Shown: piece after piece, positions 51,168 to 60,300 of the stretch
How positions within the stretch are numbered: position 1 is the first letter of the stretch
Layout: each line of letters opens with the position of its first letter
Source: JBBQFI01 sp038237805
GTDB lineage: Bacteria > Verrucomicrobiota > Verrucomicrobiia > Chthoniobacterales > UBA10450
Direction: 5' to 3'
Assembly (NCBI GenBank): GCA_038237805.1
Contig: JBBRYI010000008.1
Location: 1 to 64,000 of the forward strand
Length of the DNA stretch: 64,000 nt
Program-made: the position numbers and the translations under genes
The notes under the pieces: generated by a model
Seen by the model: the letters and a program-made list of their open reading frames with translations, nothing else
Database searches by the model: none
What the model was told of the DNA's origin: nothing

Positions 51168-51782
51168 ATGATCACGTATCTCGATGGAAAACTCGCCGCC
51201 GCCTTGCCCACGCAGGCTACGATCGACGTCGGGGGAGTTGGCTACGAGGTTTTCATTCCTCTTTCGAGTTACGACAAACTTCCGTCTCCTGGTCAACCCG
51301 TTCGAGTCCTGACTCATCTGCATGTGCGCGAAGACGCGCAAATTCTCTACGGATTCATGACTTCGCCGGAACGCGATCTTTTTCGTTTACTAGTCAATCA
51401 CGTAAGCGGGATCGGGCCAAAACTCGGGCTCGCCGTTTTGAGCGGAATGAGCGTGAACAATTTTAAGAACGCGGTGGTGAATTCTGACGTCGCGTCGCTT
51501 TCAAAGATTAGCGGACTGGGAAAAAAAACGGCGGAACGAATCGTTCTGGAATTGAAAGATAAGGTGGGCGTCGCAGCTGCATGGGAAGCGGCAAGCGCAA
51601 CACATGCGCCGACACCGGAACAGGAGCAGGCGAATGAAGCGGTGCTGGCGTTGATTGCGCTCGGCTACAAGCAAATCGAAGCGCACAAGACTATTCGCGA
51701 GCTTCAAGAAAAGGAGCGCGACATCAAAAACGCTGAGGACCTGGTAAAGATGGCGTTGAAACGAATGGCGGCTGGACGATGA
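51168..51782 (+). CDS. ruvA: Holliday junction branch migration protein RuvA
   Basis: The 204-residue protein has N-terminal MITYLDGKLAAALPTQATID, the helix-hairpin-helix motifs LVNHVSGIGPKLGLAVLSGM and LSKISGLGKKTAERIVLELK, and the C-terminal RuvB-interacting three-helix domain (ALGYKQIEAHKTIREL). RuvA tetramers hold the Holliday junction for RuvB. It overlaps the following gene by ATGA. ruvB and ruvC are not in the window. Confidence 0.95.
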   Translation: MITYLDGKLAAALPTQATIDVGGVGYEVFIPLSSYDKLPSPGQPVRVLTHLHVREDAQILYGFMTSPERDLFRLLVNHVSGIGPKLGLAVLSGMSVNNFKNAVVNSDVASLSKISGLGKKTAERIVLELKDKVGVAAAWEAASATHAPTPEQEQANEAVLALIALGYKQIEAHKTIRELQEKERDIKNAEDLVKMALKRMAAGR

Positions 51783-53095
51783 CAACAACAATTGCGGAAG
51801 AAGACAAACTGAGCACGATCCGCGGCGCGGTTCCAGCCGAAGGACTATTCGCGGAGAAAGACTTTCTCCTCTCGCCGGAACCTTTCGCCATCGAACAGAA
51901 GTTCGAAAAGGAACTTGAGCAACTCGGACATCGTCTTTGTGTTTTTCAGCGCGCTTGCAATCAGCTCTACCAGCAAAGTGTTAAAGGAAAACAACCTGCA
52001 TGGGTGGCGCGATACCTTGATGCGGGAAAGCCGCCGGAACTGGTGGAGTTCTCGCGACGGAAAGAGTTTCGCGACGAATTGCCAAAGGTCATCCGGCCCG
52101 ATTTGGTTCTGACGGAAGAGGGTTACATCATCGCCGAAATCGATTCCGTTCCGGGAGGAATCGGACTGACGGGGTGGTTAAACGAAACGTATACGAACGT
52201 CAGTTACGATGTGGTCGGCGCCGCGGACGGAATGCTCGACGGTTTTCGCGAGGTTCTGCCGAAGGGAGGCGATATTGTTATTTCAAAGGAGGCCAGCACA
52301 TATCGACCCGAGATGGAGTGGGTTTCAGCACGACTCAACGCGAAGCATCACGAATTTGAGTGGAAAGTTTTCGAAGCGGAAAATTATGAGCCGCAAACTG
52401 GAAGAGACGTTTATCGTTTCTTCGAATTGTTCGATCTTCCAAATTTACCTCGCGTGGGTGAATTGATAAAGGCGGCGGCGGAAAATCGCATCACTGTCAC
52501 GCCACCATTTAAGCCGTACTTGGAAGAGAAATCCTGGTTCGCACTTTTTTGGATGCAACCACTCCGTGAATTTTGGCGCCGCGAACTTGGCGAAAAATAT
52601 TTCATCAAACTGCAGGAAGTCATCCCCTACAGTTGGCTGCTCGACCCGACGCCTTTGCCGCAACATGCAGTGATACCGCGACTCGAGATTCATGATTGGC
52701 TCGAAGCGGCAAAGTTCAGCCAGAAAGAGCGCGATCTTTTGCTAAAAGTGAGTGGATTTTCACCGCTCGCGTGGGGCAGTCGTGGTATTGCGCTTGGTCA
52801 CGATCTGCCGCATTCCGAATGGCAGCAACGAATCGAGCGGGCGCTGGCAACTTTCGAAGAATCGCCCACCATCATGCAGAAATTCCACAAGGGTCGGCTG
52901 GTGGAACAACGTTATTGGGACAGAGAAACCGGCGCGCTAAAGACGATGCGAGGGCGCGTGCGGCTCTGCCCTTATTATTTTGTCGAACCGGACAAAGTCA
53001 GATTGCGCGGTGCACTAGCTACCATTTGTCCTGCGGATAAAAAATTACTGCACGGAATGAGCGACGCGATTCTTGCGCCGACAATGGTTACCTAG
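51779..53095 (+). CDS. Conserved hypothetical protein, possibly circularly permuted ATP-grasp
   Basis: The 438-residue soluble protein overlaps ruvA by ATGA. RPDLVLTEEGYIIAEIDSVPGGIGLTGWLNE near residue 107 is like the substrate/ATP region of circularly permuted ATP-grasp and glutathionylspermidine-synthase-like proteins ('RPD..L...G....EIds.PGG'). No complete catalytic set can be assigned by eye, so the fold is inference. It has no signal or membrane segment. Linkage to ruvA is probably transcriptional convenience. Confidence 0.5.
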   Translation: MTTTIAEEDKLSTIRGAVPAEGLFAEKDFLLSPEPFAIEQKFEKELEQLGHRLCVFQRACNQLYQQSVKGKQPAWVARYLDAGKPPELVEFSRRKEFRDELPKVIRPDLVLTEEGYIIAEIDSVPGGIGLTGWLNETYTNVSYDVVGAADGMLDGFREVLPKGGDIVISKEASTYRPEMEWVSARLNAKHHEFEWKVFEAENYEPQTGRDVYRFFELFDLPNLPRVGELIKAAAENRITVTPPFKPYLEEKSWFALFWMQPLREFWRRELGEKYFIKLQEVIPYSWLLDPTPLPQHAVIPRLEIHDWLEAAKFSQKERDLLLKVSGFSPLAWGSRGIALGHDLPHSEWQQRIERALATFEESPTIMQKFHKGRLVEQRYWDRETGALKTMRGRVRLCPYYFVEPDKVRLRGALATICPADKKLLHGMSDAILAPTMVT

Positions 53096-53313
53096 GGCGG
53101 TGGTAAAACCGGTTCTTCGTCTGGTGTAATTGGTCCCTGCGGTTCAGGCCTTGTCACAGTTTTGGTTCTCCGCACTTTCGTGGTCGTGCTTATCGTTGTC
53201 GTCTGAAGCGGGGGCTCGTAATTCCGGTCCGGGCGATAGAGATCGCGACGGTTGGACGAAGTGGCGCACGAGAAATTTACAAAAAACAGCGCGCAAATAA
53301 GCAGCCACCGCAT
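53092..53313 (-). CDS. Small Pro/Thr-rich lipoprotein
   Basis: The 73-residue protein has a signal ending in FVNFSC, a usable lipobox (Cys16), and a mature part rich in Thr, Pro and Arg (TTTISTTTKVRRTKTVTRPE). It has no fold or function to assign. Its stop overlaps the tail of the convergent hypothetical gene by 4 bp. It resembles the lipoprotein at 7668 in composition. Confidence 0.6.
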   Translation of the reverse strand: MRWLLICALFFVNFSCATSSNRRDLYRPDRNYEPPLQTTTISTTTKVRRTKTVTRPEPQGPITPDEEPVLPPP

Positions 53314-53645
53314 CGCCCAATACGAGCAAATGCACCCGGGGATGTCAAACCGACGAGTTCGGGCACCCGTTTGTCATGCCGAGCGATATGCCAGTCCGGC
53401 TCGGACCGAGACATCTCTTATATTCTAGCAGTGAGAGATTCCTCGATTTCGCTCGGACCGACAGGCGTCCGAGAAATGGTGATTGCGCCCGCCCTCGTTT
53501 CGCTAAACGTTTCCATTCCGTCAGGGGCTATGGACTGAGGACTTACGAATCCCGCCAGGGCAGGAATGCAGCAACGGTAGTCTGATTCTCTTTGCCGTAG
53601 TTCTCTGGCGGATTTTTTGCCTAACGAGCAGTTTGCAATTCGAAG
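53314..53645. other. 332-bp intergenic stretch with a decayed dispersed repeat
   Basis: TTGTCATGCCGAGCGA (53371-53386) begins a repeat-like stretch with a direct repeat CTCGGACCGA (53400-53409 and 53452-53461) flanking an imperfect hairpin (CGAGACATCTCT ... AGAGATTCCTCG). TTGTCATTCCGAGC also occurs at 35438, at the end of the broken propeller gene. A 10-mer copy lies at 53619. There is no credible gene. Confidence 0.55.
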
Positions 53646-53933
53646 ATGAAGGTTCTTAAAACCAAAAACGTGCGCTTCGCCGACGTTGCAGAGAAAGCTG
53701 GCCAGGCCGAGGTTTATACGCTCTGGCAAAAACCGAAAGCCGACCGTCACCTGCAATCGTTAATAAAAAACAATCGTGTCGTGACAATCCTGCAAAGCGA
53801 AAGCGGAACGGATTTTGGACTCGTGGGATTTCGCGAGGCAAAAGGCGCGCGTTATCTGATTTTCCCCAAATCGCTAAAGCGTTTTATCGATTGCCGCATT
53901 ATTGGAATTAAATGGGACCTTGTTCGAAGTTAG
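53646..53933 (+). CDS. Hypothetical 95-residue protein
   Basis: The protein begins MKVLKTKNVRFADVAEKAGQ and is basic, with a beta-strand-rich C-terminal half (DFGLVGFREAKGARYLIFPK). It has no signal peptide or membrane segment. It ends 25 bp before the moeZ-like gene in the same direction and could be cotranscribed. I do not recognise the family; the reading frame looks genuine from composition and context. Confidence 0.5.
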   Translation: MKVLKTKNVRFADVAEKAGQAEVYTLWQKPKADRHLQSLIKNNRVVTILQSESGTDFGLVGFREAKGARYLIFPKSLKRFIDCRIIGIKWDLVRS

Positions 53934-53958
53934 CCTGGTGAGTGCGGAGAAGGATTCG

Positions 53959-55089
53959 ATGGAGTTGAACGCGGACGAAATTGCGCGCTATTCGCGGCAT
54001 TTGATCATGCCCGAAGTTACTCTCACCGGGCAGCGCCGGCTGAAAGCAGCGCGCGTTTTGTGCATCGGTGCAGGGGGGCTGGGTTCGCCAGCCGCGCTTT
54101 ATCTGGCTGCGGCGGGTGTTGGAACAATCGGCCTGATTGATAACGACGAAGTCGATCTTTCAAATCTGCAGCGTCAGATTTTACACGGAACAAAGGATGT
54201 CGGGCGATCGAAGCTGGACTCGGCGCGCGAGCGTCTGCATGACGCCAACCCGCACGTTGAGACGATTCTGCACAAGGGTCGATTTTGCAGCGAGAACGCG
54301 ATGACGATCGTGGACGACTACGACATCGTGGTGGATGGGTCGGATAATTTCCCGACGCGTTATTTGTCGAACGATGTTTGCGTCTGGGCGCGCAAACCAA
54401 ATATCTACGGCTCCGTTTTTCGTTTCGATGGCCAGACTACGGTTTTTGCGCGGCATCTGGACGGACCATGTTACCGCTGTCTTTTTCCCGAACCGCCAGC
54501 GGCAGGATCAGTCCCTAATTGTGCGGAAGCCGGTGTCCTTGGCGTGCTTCCGGGGATCATCGGCGTGTTGCAGGCACTCGAGGCAATCAAATTGATCATT
54601 AAGGTGGGCGAGTCGCTTGTCGGCCGGTTGTTGTACTTCGACGCGCTGAAAATGAAATTTCGCGAATTTAATCTCCGGCGCGATCCGGAATGTCCCGTGT
54701 GCGGAAAGAATCCGACTGTCACCGCACCGATTGATTACGAGGAATTTTGCGGAAGCGTTGCGCCTGTGCAGGAAGTGCCGAGCATCACCGTTCGAGAATT
54801 GAAACGAAGAATGGATGCGCGGGAAAAGTTCTTGTTGATCGATGTGCGCGAGCCTTTTGAATACGAGATCGCAAAGATTGATGGCGCAACGCTGATTCCG
54901 CTGGGCGAAATCGCGGCGCGTGCTGAGGAATTAGAAAACGGAGAAATCATTGTTCATTGCCACAGCGGAGTTAGAAGTGCTCAAGCGGTCGATCTATTGC
55001 GCAAAGCTGGCCGCACGAACGTTTACAATCTCGAGGGCGGGATTGAGGCGTGGTCGGAAGAAATAGATCCGAGCGTTCCCAAATACTAA
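53959..55089 (+). CDS. moeZ: MoeZ-like adenylyltransferase/sulfurtransferase (ThiF-type domain + rhodanese)
   Basis: The 376-residue protein starts at ATG 53959 behind ribosome-binding site GGAGAAGG (53946-53953). Residues 1-250 are an E1-like ThiF/MoeB domain with ATP-binding GAGGLGSP (37-44), IDNDEVDLSNLQRQ, and structural zinc pairs CYRC and CPVC. Residues 275-372 are a rhodanese domain with active-site Cys in VHCHSGVRSAQ. The protein activates and sulfurates a small sulfur carrier protein (MoaD/ThiS/CysO type) for molybdopterin, thiamine or cysteine synthesis. No carrier gene is adjacent. Confidence 0.9.
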   Translation: MELNADEIARYSRHLIMPEVTLTGQRRLKAARVLCIGAGGLGSPAALYLAAAGVGTIGLIDNDEVDLSNLQRQILHGTKDVGRSKLDSARERLHDANPHVETILHKGRFCSENAMTIVDDYDIVVDGSDNFPTRYLSNDVCVWARKPNIYGSVFRFDGQTTVFARHLDGPCYRCLFPEPPAAGSVPNCAEAGVLGVLPGIIGVLQALEAIKLIIKVGESLVGRLLYFDALKMKFREFNLRRDPECPVCGKNPTVTAPIDYEEFCGSVAPVQEVPSITVRELKRRMDAREKFLLIDVREPFEYEIAKIDGATLIPLGEIAARAEELENGEIIVHCHSGVRSAQAVDLLRKAGRTNVYNLEGGIEAWSEEIDPSVPKY

Positions 55090-55655
55090 TACTGCGCTGC
55101 GGAGAGCGCTCGCGTGAGTTCGTCACGCGTTGGTACATCGCGCCAGCGACGAATCAATCGGCCGCGGCCGTCGAAAACGAAAACGGCAAACTCAGCCGAT
55201 GCGGGCAGCATACCCAATTGCTGAACCGCTGAACCGTCAAAATCTGCGACGGCGAAAAGATCGGCACGAGCAGAGTGCCCGATTTTTCTGGCGGAATAGC
55301 GTGGTTGCACCGCATCAGCTTCCCCATGGAAGCGGCGGCGAACGATAGCGACGATGATCCCGCGAAGAAACGGACGGATTTGATTTTGAAAATTGATCAC
55401 CGTGACACAACGATAATGAGGGTGACCGACATATTGATCGGGAACGTTGTTTCCAACGAGATGTGCTTTTGCTTCCGTTTGCCTCGTCGTGACCGTGAGG
55501 AGAGTGGCGCGACCATCGCGCAGGGAAAATTGGCGGCCCTCAACGTCGGTGAAAGTTAATGGATAAACACGCCCTGGTTCGAGATCGACCGCGCCTGCGA
55601 GCGTTGCGAATGAAAATTGTGCTGCCAAAAAGAATTGAAGGCAGCGAAGATTCAT
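55086..55655 (-). CDS. Exported thioredoxin-fold-like protein
   Basis: The 189-residue protein started at the ATG at 55655 has a signal peptide (FFLAAQFSFATLAGA-VD). It then shows strand and turn patterns of a thioredoxin/SCO-like fold (PLTFTDVEGRQFSLRDGRATLLTV, ADLFAVADFDG, FAVFVFDGRGRLIRRW). The usual CxxC pair is absent (LLTVTTRQTEAKAHLV at the expected place), so a redox role is unlikely; it may be a binding or chaperone relative. A longer frame upstream is not credible. It is divergent from the LysM lipoprotein by 16 bp. Confidence 0.6.
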   Translation of the reverse strand: MNLRCLQFFLAAQFSFATLAGAVDLEPGRVYPLTFTDVEGRQFSLRDGRATLLTVTTRQTEAKAHLVGNNVPDQYVGHPHYRCVTVINFQNQIRPFLRGIIVAIVRRRFHGEADAVQPRYSARKIGHSARADLFAVADFDGSAVQQLGMLPASAEFAVFVFDGRGRLIRRWRDVPTRDELTRALSAAQY

Positions 55656-55671
55656 GCGTAAGCACGTTGAC

Positions 55672-56382
55672 ATGATTGCACTCGACGACAACTCAAAGCG
55701 GCGCGCCAGCATCGTTGCGCTCGTATTGATTTGTGTGATCAGCGTTGGCGGAGGTTGCAATCGAATGACTGCACCGCGAGCGACGCAAGTCATGAAGGAT
55801 GCGGACGCGAGCGTTGCGGCCGGCGATTTCATTCACGCGATCGGTCTCTATGAATCAGTTCTTGATGGATCGTCCAGCTCGGCCGAGGTGCATTATCGTC
55901 TCGCATTACTTTACGACGACAAAATGAATGATCCGCTCCACGCGCTGCATCATTTCAAACGTTATCTCACGATTGCTCCCGACGGCGCGCACGCCAACGA
56001 CGTCAAGAATTTCATGAAGCGCGATGAGCTCGCGTTGCTCACGAATTTGTCGGGCGACACCGTGGTTCCGCGGGCGGAAGCGGCGCGGCTGCGCAACGAG
56101 AATCTCGCCTTGCGAAAACAAGTGGAAGATGAGCGCGTCCTCGCGCGCGGCGGATCAATCGAAAATAAGTCGCATGACAAACATGCGAAAAAAGCAACAA
56201 CCGAAAAAAAGTCCACATCCCACGGCAGCAGTTACGTGGTGAAGTCCGGCGACACGCTCGCTTCCATCTCGCGGAAGTTTTACAAGACGTCCGGGCGATG
56301 GAAGAAGATCCGCGATGCCAATTCGGACAAGATCGATGATCCGCAGAACCTCAAAGTTGGCGAAACGCTAACGATCCCGTAG
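55672..56382 (+). CDS. LysM-domain lipoprotein with TPR-like region
   Basis: The 236-residue protein from ATG 55672 (an in-frame ATG at 55654 would overlap the divergent gene start) has a hydrophobic signal with VGGGC as a possible lipobox. A TPR-like helical stretch follows at about 40-105 (ASVAAGDFIHAIGLYESVLDGSSS, RLALLYDDKMNDPLHALHHFKRYL), then a charged linker and a C-terminal LysM domain (YVVKSGDTLASISRKFYKTS ... NLKVGETLTIP), which binds peptidoglycan. It probably scaffolds a cell-envelope complex. Confidence 0.8.
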   Translation: MIALDDNSKRRASIVALVLICVISVGGGCNRMTAPRATQVMKDADASVAAGDFIHAIGLYESVLDGSSSSAEVHYRLALLYDDKMNDPLHALHHFKRYLTIAPDGAHANDVKNFMKRDELALLTNLSGDTVVPRAEAARLRNENLALRKQVEDERVLARGGSIENKSHDKHAKKATTEKKSTSHGSSYVVKSGDTLASISRKFYKTSGRWKKIRDANSDKIDDPQNLKVGETLTIP

Positions 56383-56430
56383 AGATTCCAGTGTTAGCGA
56401 ATTAATGATTTGGTGATTCAGCAATAGAAT

Positions 56431-57333
56431 ATGAAGTCCATCACACGTATCGCGCCTGATGTCGGCTGGCTGCCGATCAGTTTCGTGAATGTTTTTTTCG
56501 TCGGTCACCCGGGCGGTCCGTGGGTTTTGGTTGATACCGGACTTCCTGGACGTGCCGGCCAGATTGCAGACGCAGCAGAAGCGCGTTTCGGCGGCGGCGC
56601 GAGGCCTGAGGCAATCATTCTTACGCACGGGCATTTCGATCATGTCGGGTCAGCGTTGAAGCTGGCGGAGAAATGGGACGTTCCGATCTATGCACATCGT
56701 CTTGAGTTCCCCTATCTCACGGGGCGCTCAGCCTATCCTCCACCCGATCCGACAATTGGCGGAGCGATGGCATTCTTATCGCGCTTTATGCCGGCTCGCC
56801 CGCCCGATCTCAGCTCGCGTTTGCGGGAAATGCCTAACGAGTTATCGATCATGCCGGGCTGGCAGTGCATTCCGACCCCCGGCCATTCCCCCGGCCACGT
56901 TTCCTTTTTCCGTTCGTCCGATCGCATTCTCCTCGATGGCGACGCGTTCGCGACGATGAACATGGATTCGTGGACTGGTCTGTTGACTGGTCGACGAGAA
57001 CTGTCGCGGTCCGGAGCACCATTTAATTACGATTGGGATCTGACACGCGAATCGCTGAAAAAATTAGCGAGCTTGAGACCGAATGTCGTTGCCTGCGGAC
57101 ACGGGATTCCGATGTGCGATTCCGATCTCCCGGCGCGAATGGAAGAATTTGCACAAAATTTTCGCACGCCGGCTCATGGACGTTACGTGCGCAAGCCCGC
57201 GCGCGTTGATGCAGACGGTGTCGTTTCCTTGCCGCCGGCGCCGTTCGATCCGGTCCCGTTTGCGACTGCAGCAGGATTACTCGCGGTCGGAATCGCTTTG
57301 GGCGCGGGCTATCTCGACGACGATACGCGCTAA
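56431..57333 (+). CDS. Metallo-beta-lactamase-fold hydrolase
   Basis: The 300-residue protein has the metal-binding HGHFDH (His66, His68, Asp70, His71), a later His in PTPGHSPGHVSFF, and Asp in LLDGDAFAT, matching the MBL superfamily with a two-metal site. A final His (ACGHGIP) completes the ligand set. It may act on a thioester, lactone or phosphodiester. The C-terminus ends in a hydrophobic stretch (ATAAGLLAVGIALGAGYL), which could be a membrane anchor. A 10-mer copy lies at 56832. Confidence 0.85.
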   Translation: MKSITRIAPDVGWLPISFVNVFFVGHPGGPWVLVDTGLPGRAGQIADAAEARFGGGARPEAIILTHGHFDHVGSALKLAEKWDVPIYAHRLEFPYLTGRSAYPPPDPTIGGAMAFLSRFMPARPPDLSSRLREMPNELSIMPGWQCIPTPGHSPGHVSFFRSSDRILLDGDAFATMNMDSWTGLLTGRRELSRSGAPFNYDWDLTRESLKKLASLRPNVVACGHGIPMCDSDLPARMEEFAQNFRTPAHGRYVRKPARVDADGVVSLPPAPFDPVPFATAAGLLAVGIALGAGYLDDDTR

Positions 57334-57385
57334 ATGTGTTGTAGCAGAAAAATCGCAAGTTAAAAAACTTGCGCCACCCGAACGC

Positions 57386-60300
57386 TTAACGCAAACGAGT
57401 CGCCGGCAATGACCGGTCGCGCTGGATTTTCAGGGTAGCACGATCTTCGTTCAAGCGGGCAAAGCCATCCCTGCGACTAGGATGTCGTGCATTGCTTCTC
57501 CTGTTCGAAGCCGAGACCGTAATCTGTCCCTCGGAACCCGGAGAAGAGCGATCGAGTAAGGAAAGGAGTTCGCCGCTATTGTTTATTCTGACTGCAGGAC
57601 CGGCCCCCTTATTGTTTCCGATCTGCGGCTCGTTCTCAACCCTAAGTGCCAACGGCACGTGGCTGCGAGGGAGAGTTCGGGCGGTAATATTTCCCCGAGA
57701 CTGCGCAGGAGTGATGGGTGGCGAAGGCGGGCTACCGAACACCGGTGCGTTGCTGAGCGGTTGGGGATCATCCGCGCCAAGTCCGCCGAAACTGCCGTTA
57801 GCCGGATTGGGCCGTGGCCCGGTGTAGCCCGGTTGGGGCGTGAAATTATAATTAGGATCGTTAGTGTAAATCTGCGCGGGACCGCCATTGCCAGCGATCG
57901 TCACAACCCTCGTCGGTTGGATTGTAATCCTCTGCGCGGCAAGAATTGTCCCTGAGCCACTGCTGAGCGTAACGTTAGAAACGAAGTTGATTTCCCCACT
58001 GCTGCCGGGCGCATAAAGTTTCAACGTCGTATCGGCCGAGAGGGTGCCGCCGCCGATATTGAGTAGACCGTTTGCGCCGAACGCGCCCACCTTCAGCACA
58101 TCTGCGTGGATACTGGCATTGTTGAATGTGATCATTCCATCTCCGTCGACCGTACTGAGAAACGTCCCGCCGACAGCATAGTTACCGCCGTTGAAATTGA
58201 TCGCGGACGCGGCCGCACCGTCACTGCCGAAGATTTGAAACGAAGCGTCGTTGGTGATGGTACTGTTACCTGAGACAGAGAAATTGATGGCAGCATTGCC
58301 GCCAATTGTACCGCTCTGGCTGTTATCGATCTCGGCAGTCAACGAAGGCGCAGAAATATCAGCAGCGGTTACGGTGATCGAAGCATCCCGAGTGATGTTT
58401 CCGCCTGAACTAAATATTGCAAACTCTGCATTGCCGGTCGCGGTAAAGCTGTTCGAAACGTTCAGCGAAATGATCGCATCGCGGCCGATGCTGGACCCAC
58501 CGTAATTATACATGTCGTCAAACAGAGCACCAGTAGAGACGTTGCTGGCACTTACGTTCGTCTTGGCATCTCTACCAATTATTGCCGCACCGAGACCCTG
58601 AAAATTTCCATTGGCCACACTGAAGAAGACAGTCCCCGGTGTGCTGATGTTTTGGGTAGCGAGCACATTTACAATGGCATCACCACCGACCGTACCGCCC
58701 AGGTTCGTATAAATCGCTGCTTCAAGAGCCAGCGTATCGACTCCGGGAGTGCCTGAAGCAGTAGAAGGCGTCATTATGTTTCGTGCACTGAGGGTGAGGA
58801 TCGCGTTACCGCCGATTTGCCCGGCGGAAACAAAGCCAGTGTTGCTGACGAATCCCGTTTCCGTAATACGTGCCAAGATGCCAGTCTGAGCTGTCAAATC
58901 GCCGGTTACGCCGACATCGATCGTAGCATCCCCGCCAATATGGCCGCCGGCGGTGTCATTGATGACCGACTTGAAAAAGCCACCGATAGAAATGCTGTTG
59001 GCATTGACGTTAATCGCGGCATTTCTACCGATGAATCCAGCCGCAGCACCTCTAGGCCCGCTGTTAAGGATCCCGAAGAAAACATCGCCCTGAGTGTTGA
59101 TGGTGTTGGGAACGGTGATGCGGATGAGTGCGTCGCGGCCTATGTGGCCACCAAGGAGATTGTCAATTTCAACGTCAAGATCAGCACTCGGAATATTACT
59201 GACGCGCAGGTTAATGATGGCATCCGAGCCGATAGTTCCGCCAGTTATCAATCCGCCGTTCTGGTCAAAGGTGCCTTGGTTCTCAATGGCAGCGAAGGCG
59301 CCCTCAACCACGCCGAAAGTGTTCGCGTCGGCCGCGTTGCCTTGTACCACAAGATTTCCCGAGATGTCGATGTTGAGAGTAGCCGCCGGGACATGACCTC
59401 CGAGGTTCGTACTGATGACAGCCAACAGATTTCCCGCAACGGAAACGCTGGGCGCAGTCAGGCTGAGGACGACATTAGACCCGATCGTTCCGCCGCCGTT
59501 GCCATCGTTCCGAGTCGAGACTAAAAGATATAAACTTTCCCCAGCGTTTTCGCCTGTTTGCGCATCGTCCTGAGTGGTGAGAGCGCCGCCGATGTTGAAA
59601 GTCAGGTTCCCACCTGAAAGGATCGACCCGCCATTGCGATTGTTGACAAAGGCAATGACGGAACCCGCCGTGAGATCTCCTCCTGTCCTCACCAAAATAT
59701 TTCCCCCGGTGCCAATATGACTGCCGCCGGAATTATCAACGAGCAGAGTAAGAGCGCCACCGATTGTGGTATTTACTCCGCTGTTCACGAGAATGTTTGC
59801 ACCAGTATCGATGTTGCTGGTGCGATTCGTTAGGCTGAGATCGCCTGCGATGTTAATCGCTCCGCCGGCCAGAAGCGAAATGTTAAGGCCCTCGGTTTGG
59901 TCGGTGTTGGTTTGGCTGACGCTCAGTGCATCGTTGACATTGATATTTCCATCGGCTTCGAGGCGGAAATCCGTGGTATCAAACGTCAGCGGACCGCTCA
60001 GAGTGAAATGGATATCGCCGCCGGCAAAAATAGAAATCGTGTTCGCGGACATCGACCCGGCGGTGAAATCGAAATCGCCACCAATGAATGCGAGCAGCAT
60101 GTCGGTGCTCAGATTGCTGCTCAGTTTTATTCCACCTTCGCCGTACAACCGAATCTTGTTCGTAGTCGAAACATTAGACGCGAGCGTCAGAATTGAACTG
60201 GAGCCACGGGCATAAAAAGTAATCTCGCGAAGTCCGGCAAACGAGATTTCAGGTCCAAGAGTGATCGATCCGTTTTGGGTCGCGAGCAGCAACCCGCGGA

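Noticed and set aside
58817..59524. 235-codon frame on the plus strand
   Set aside because: Antisense shadow of the repetitive beta-helix gene.
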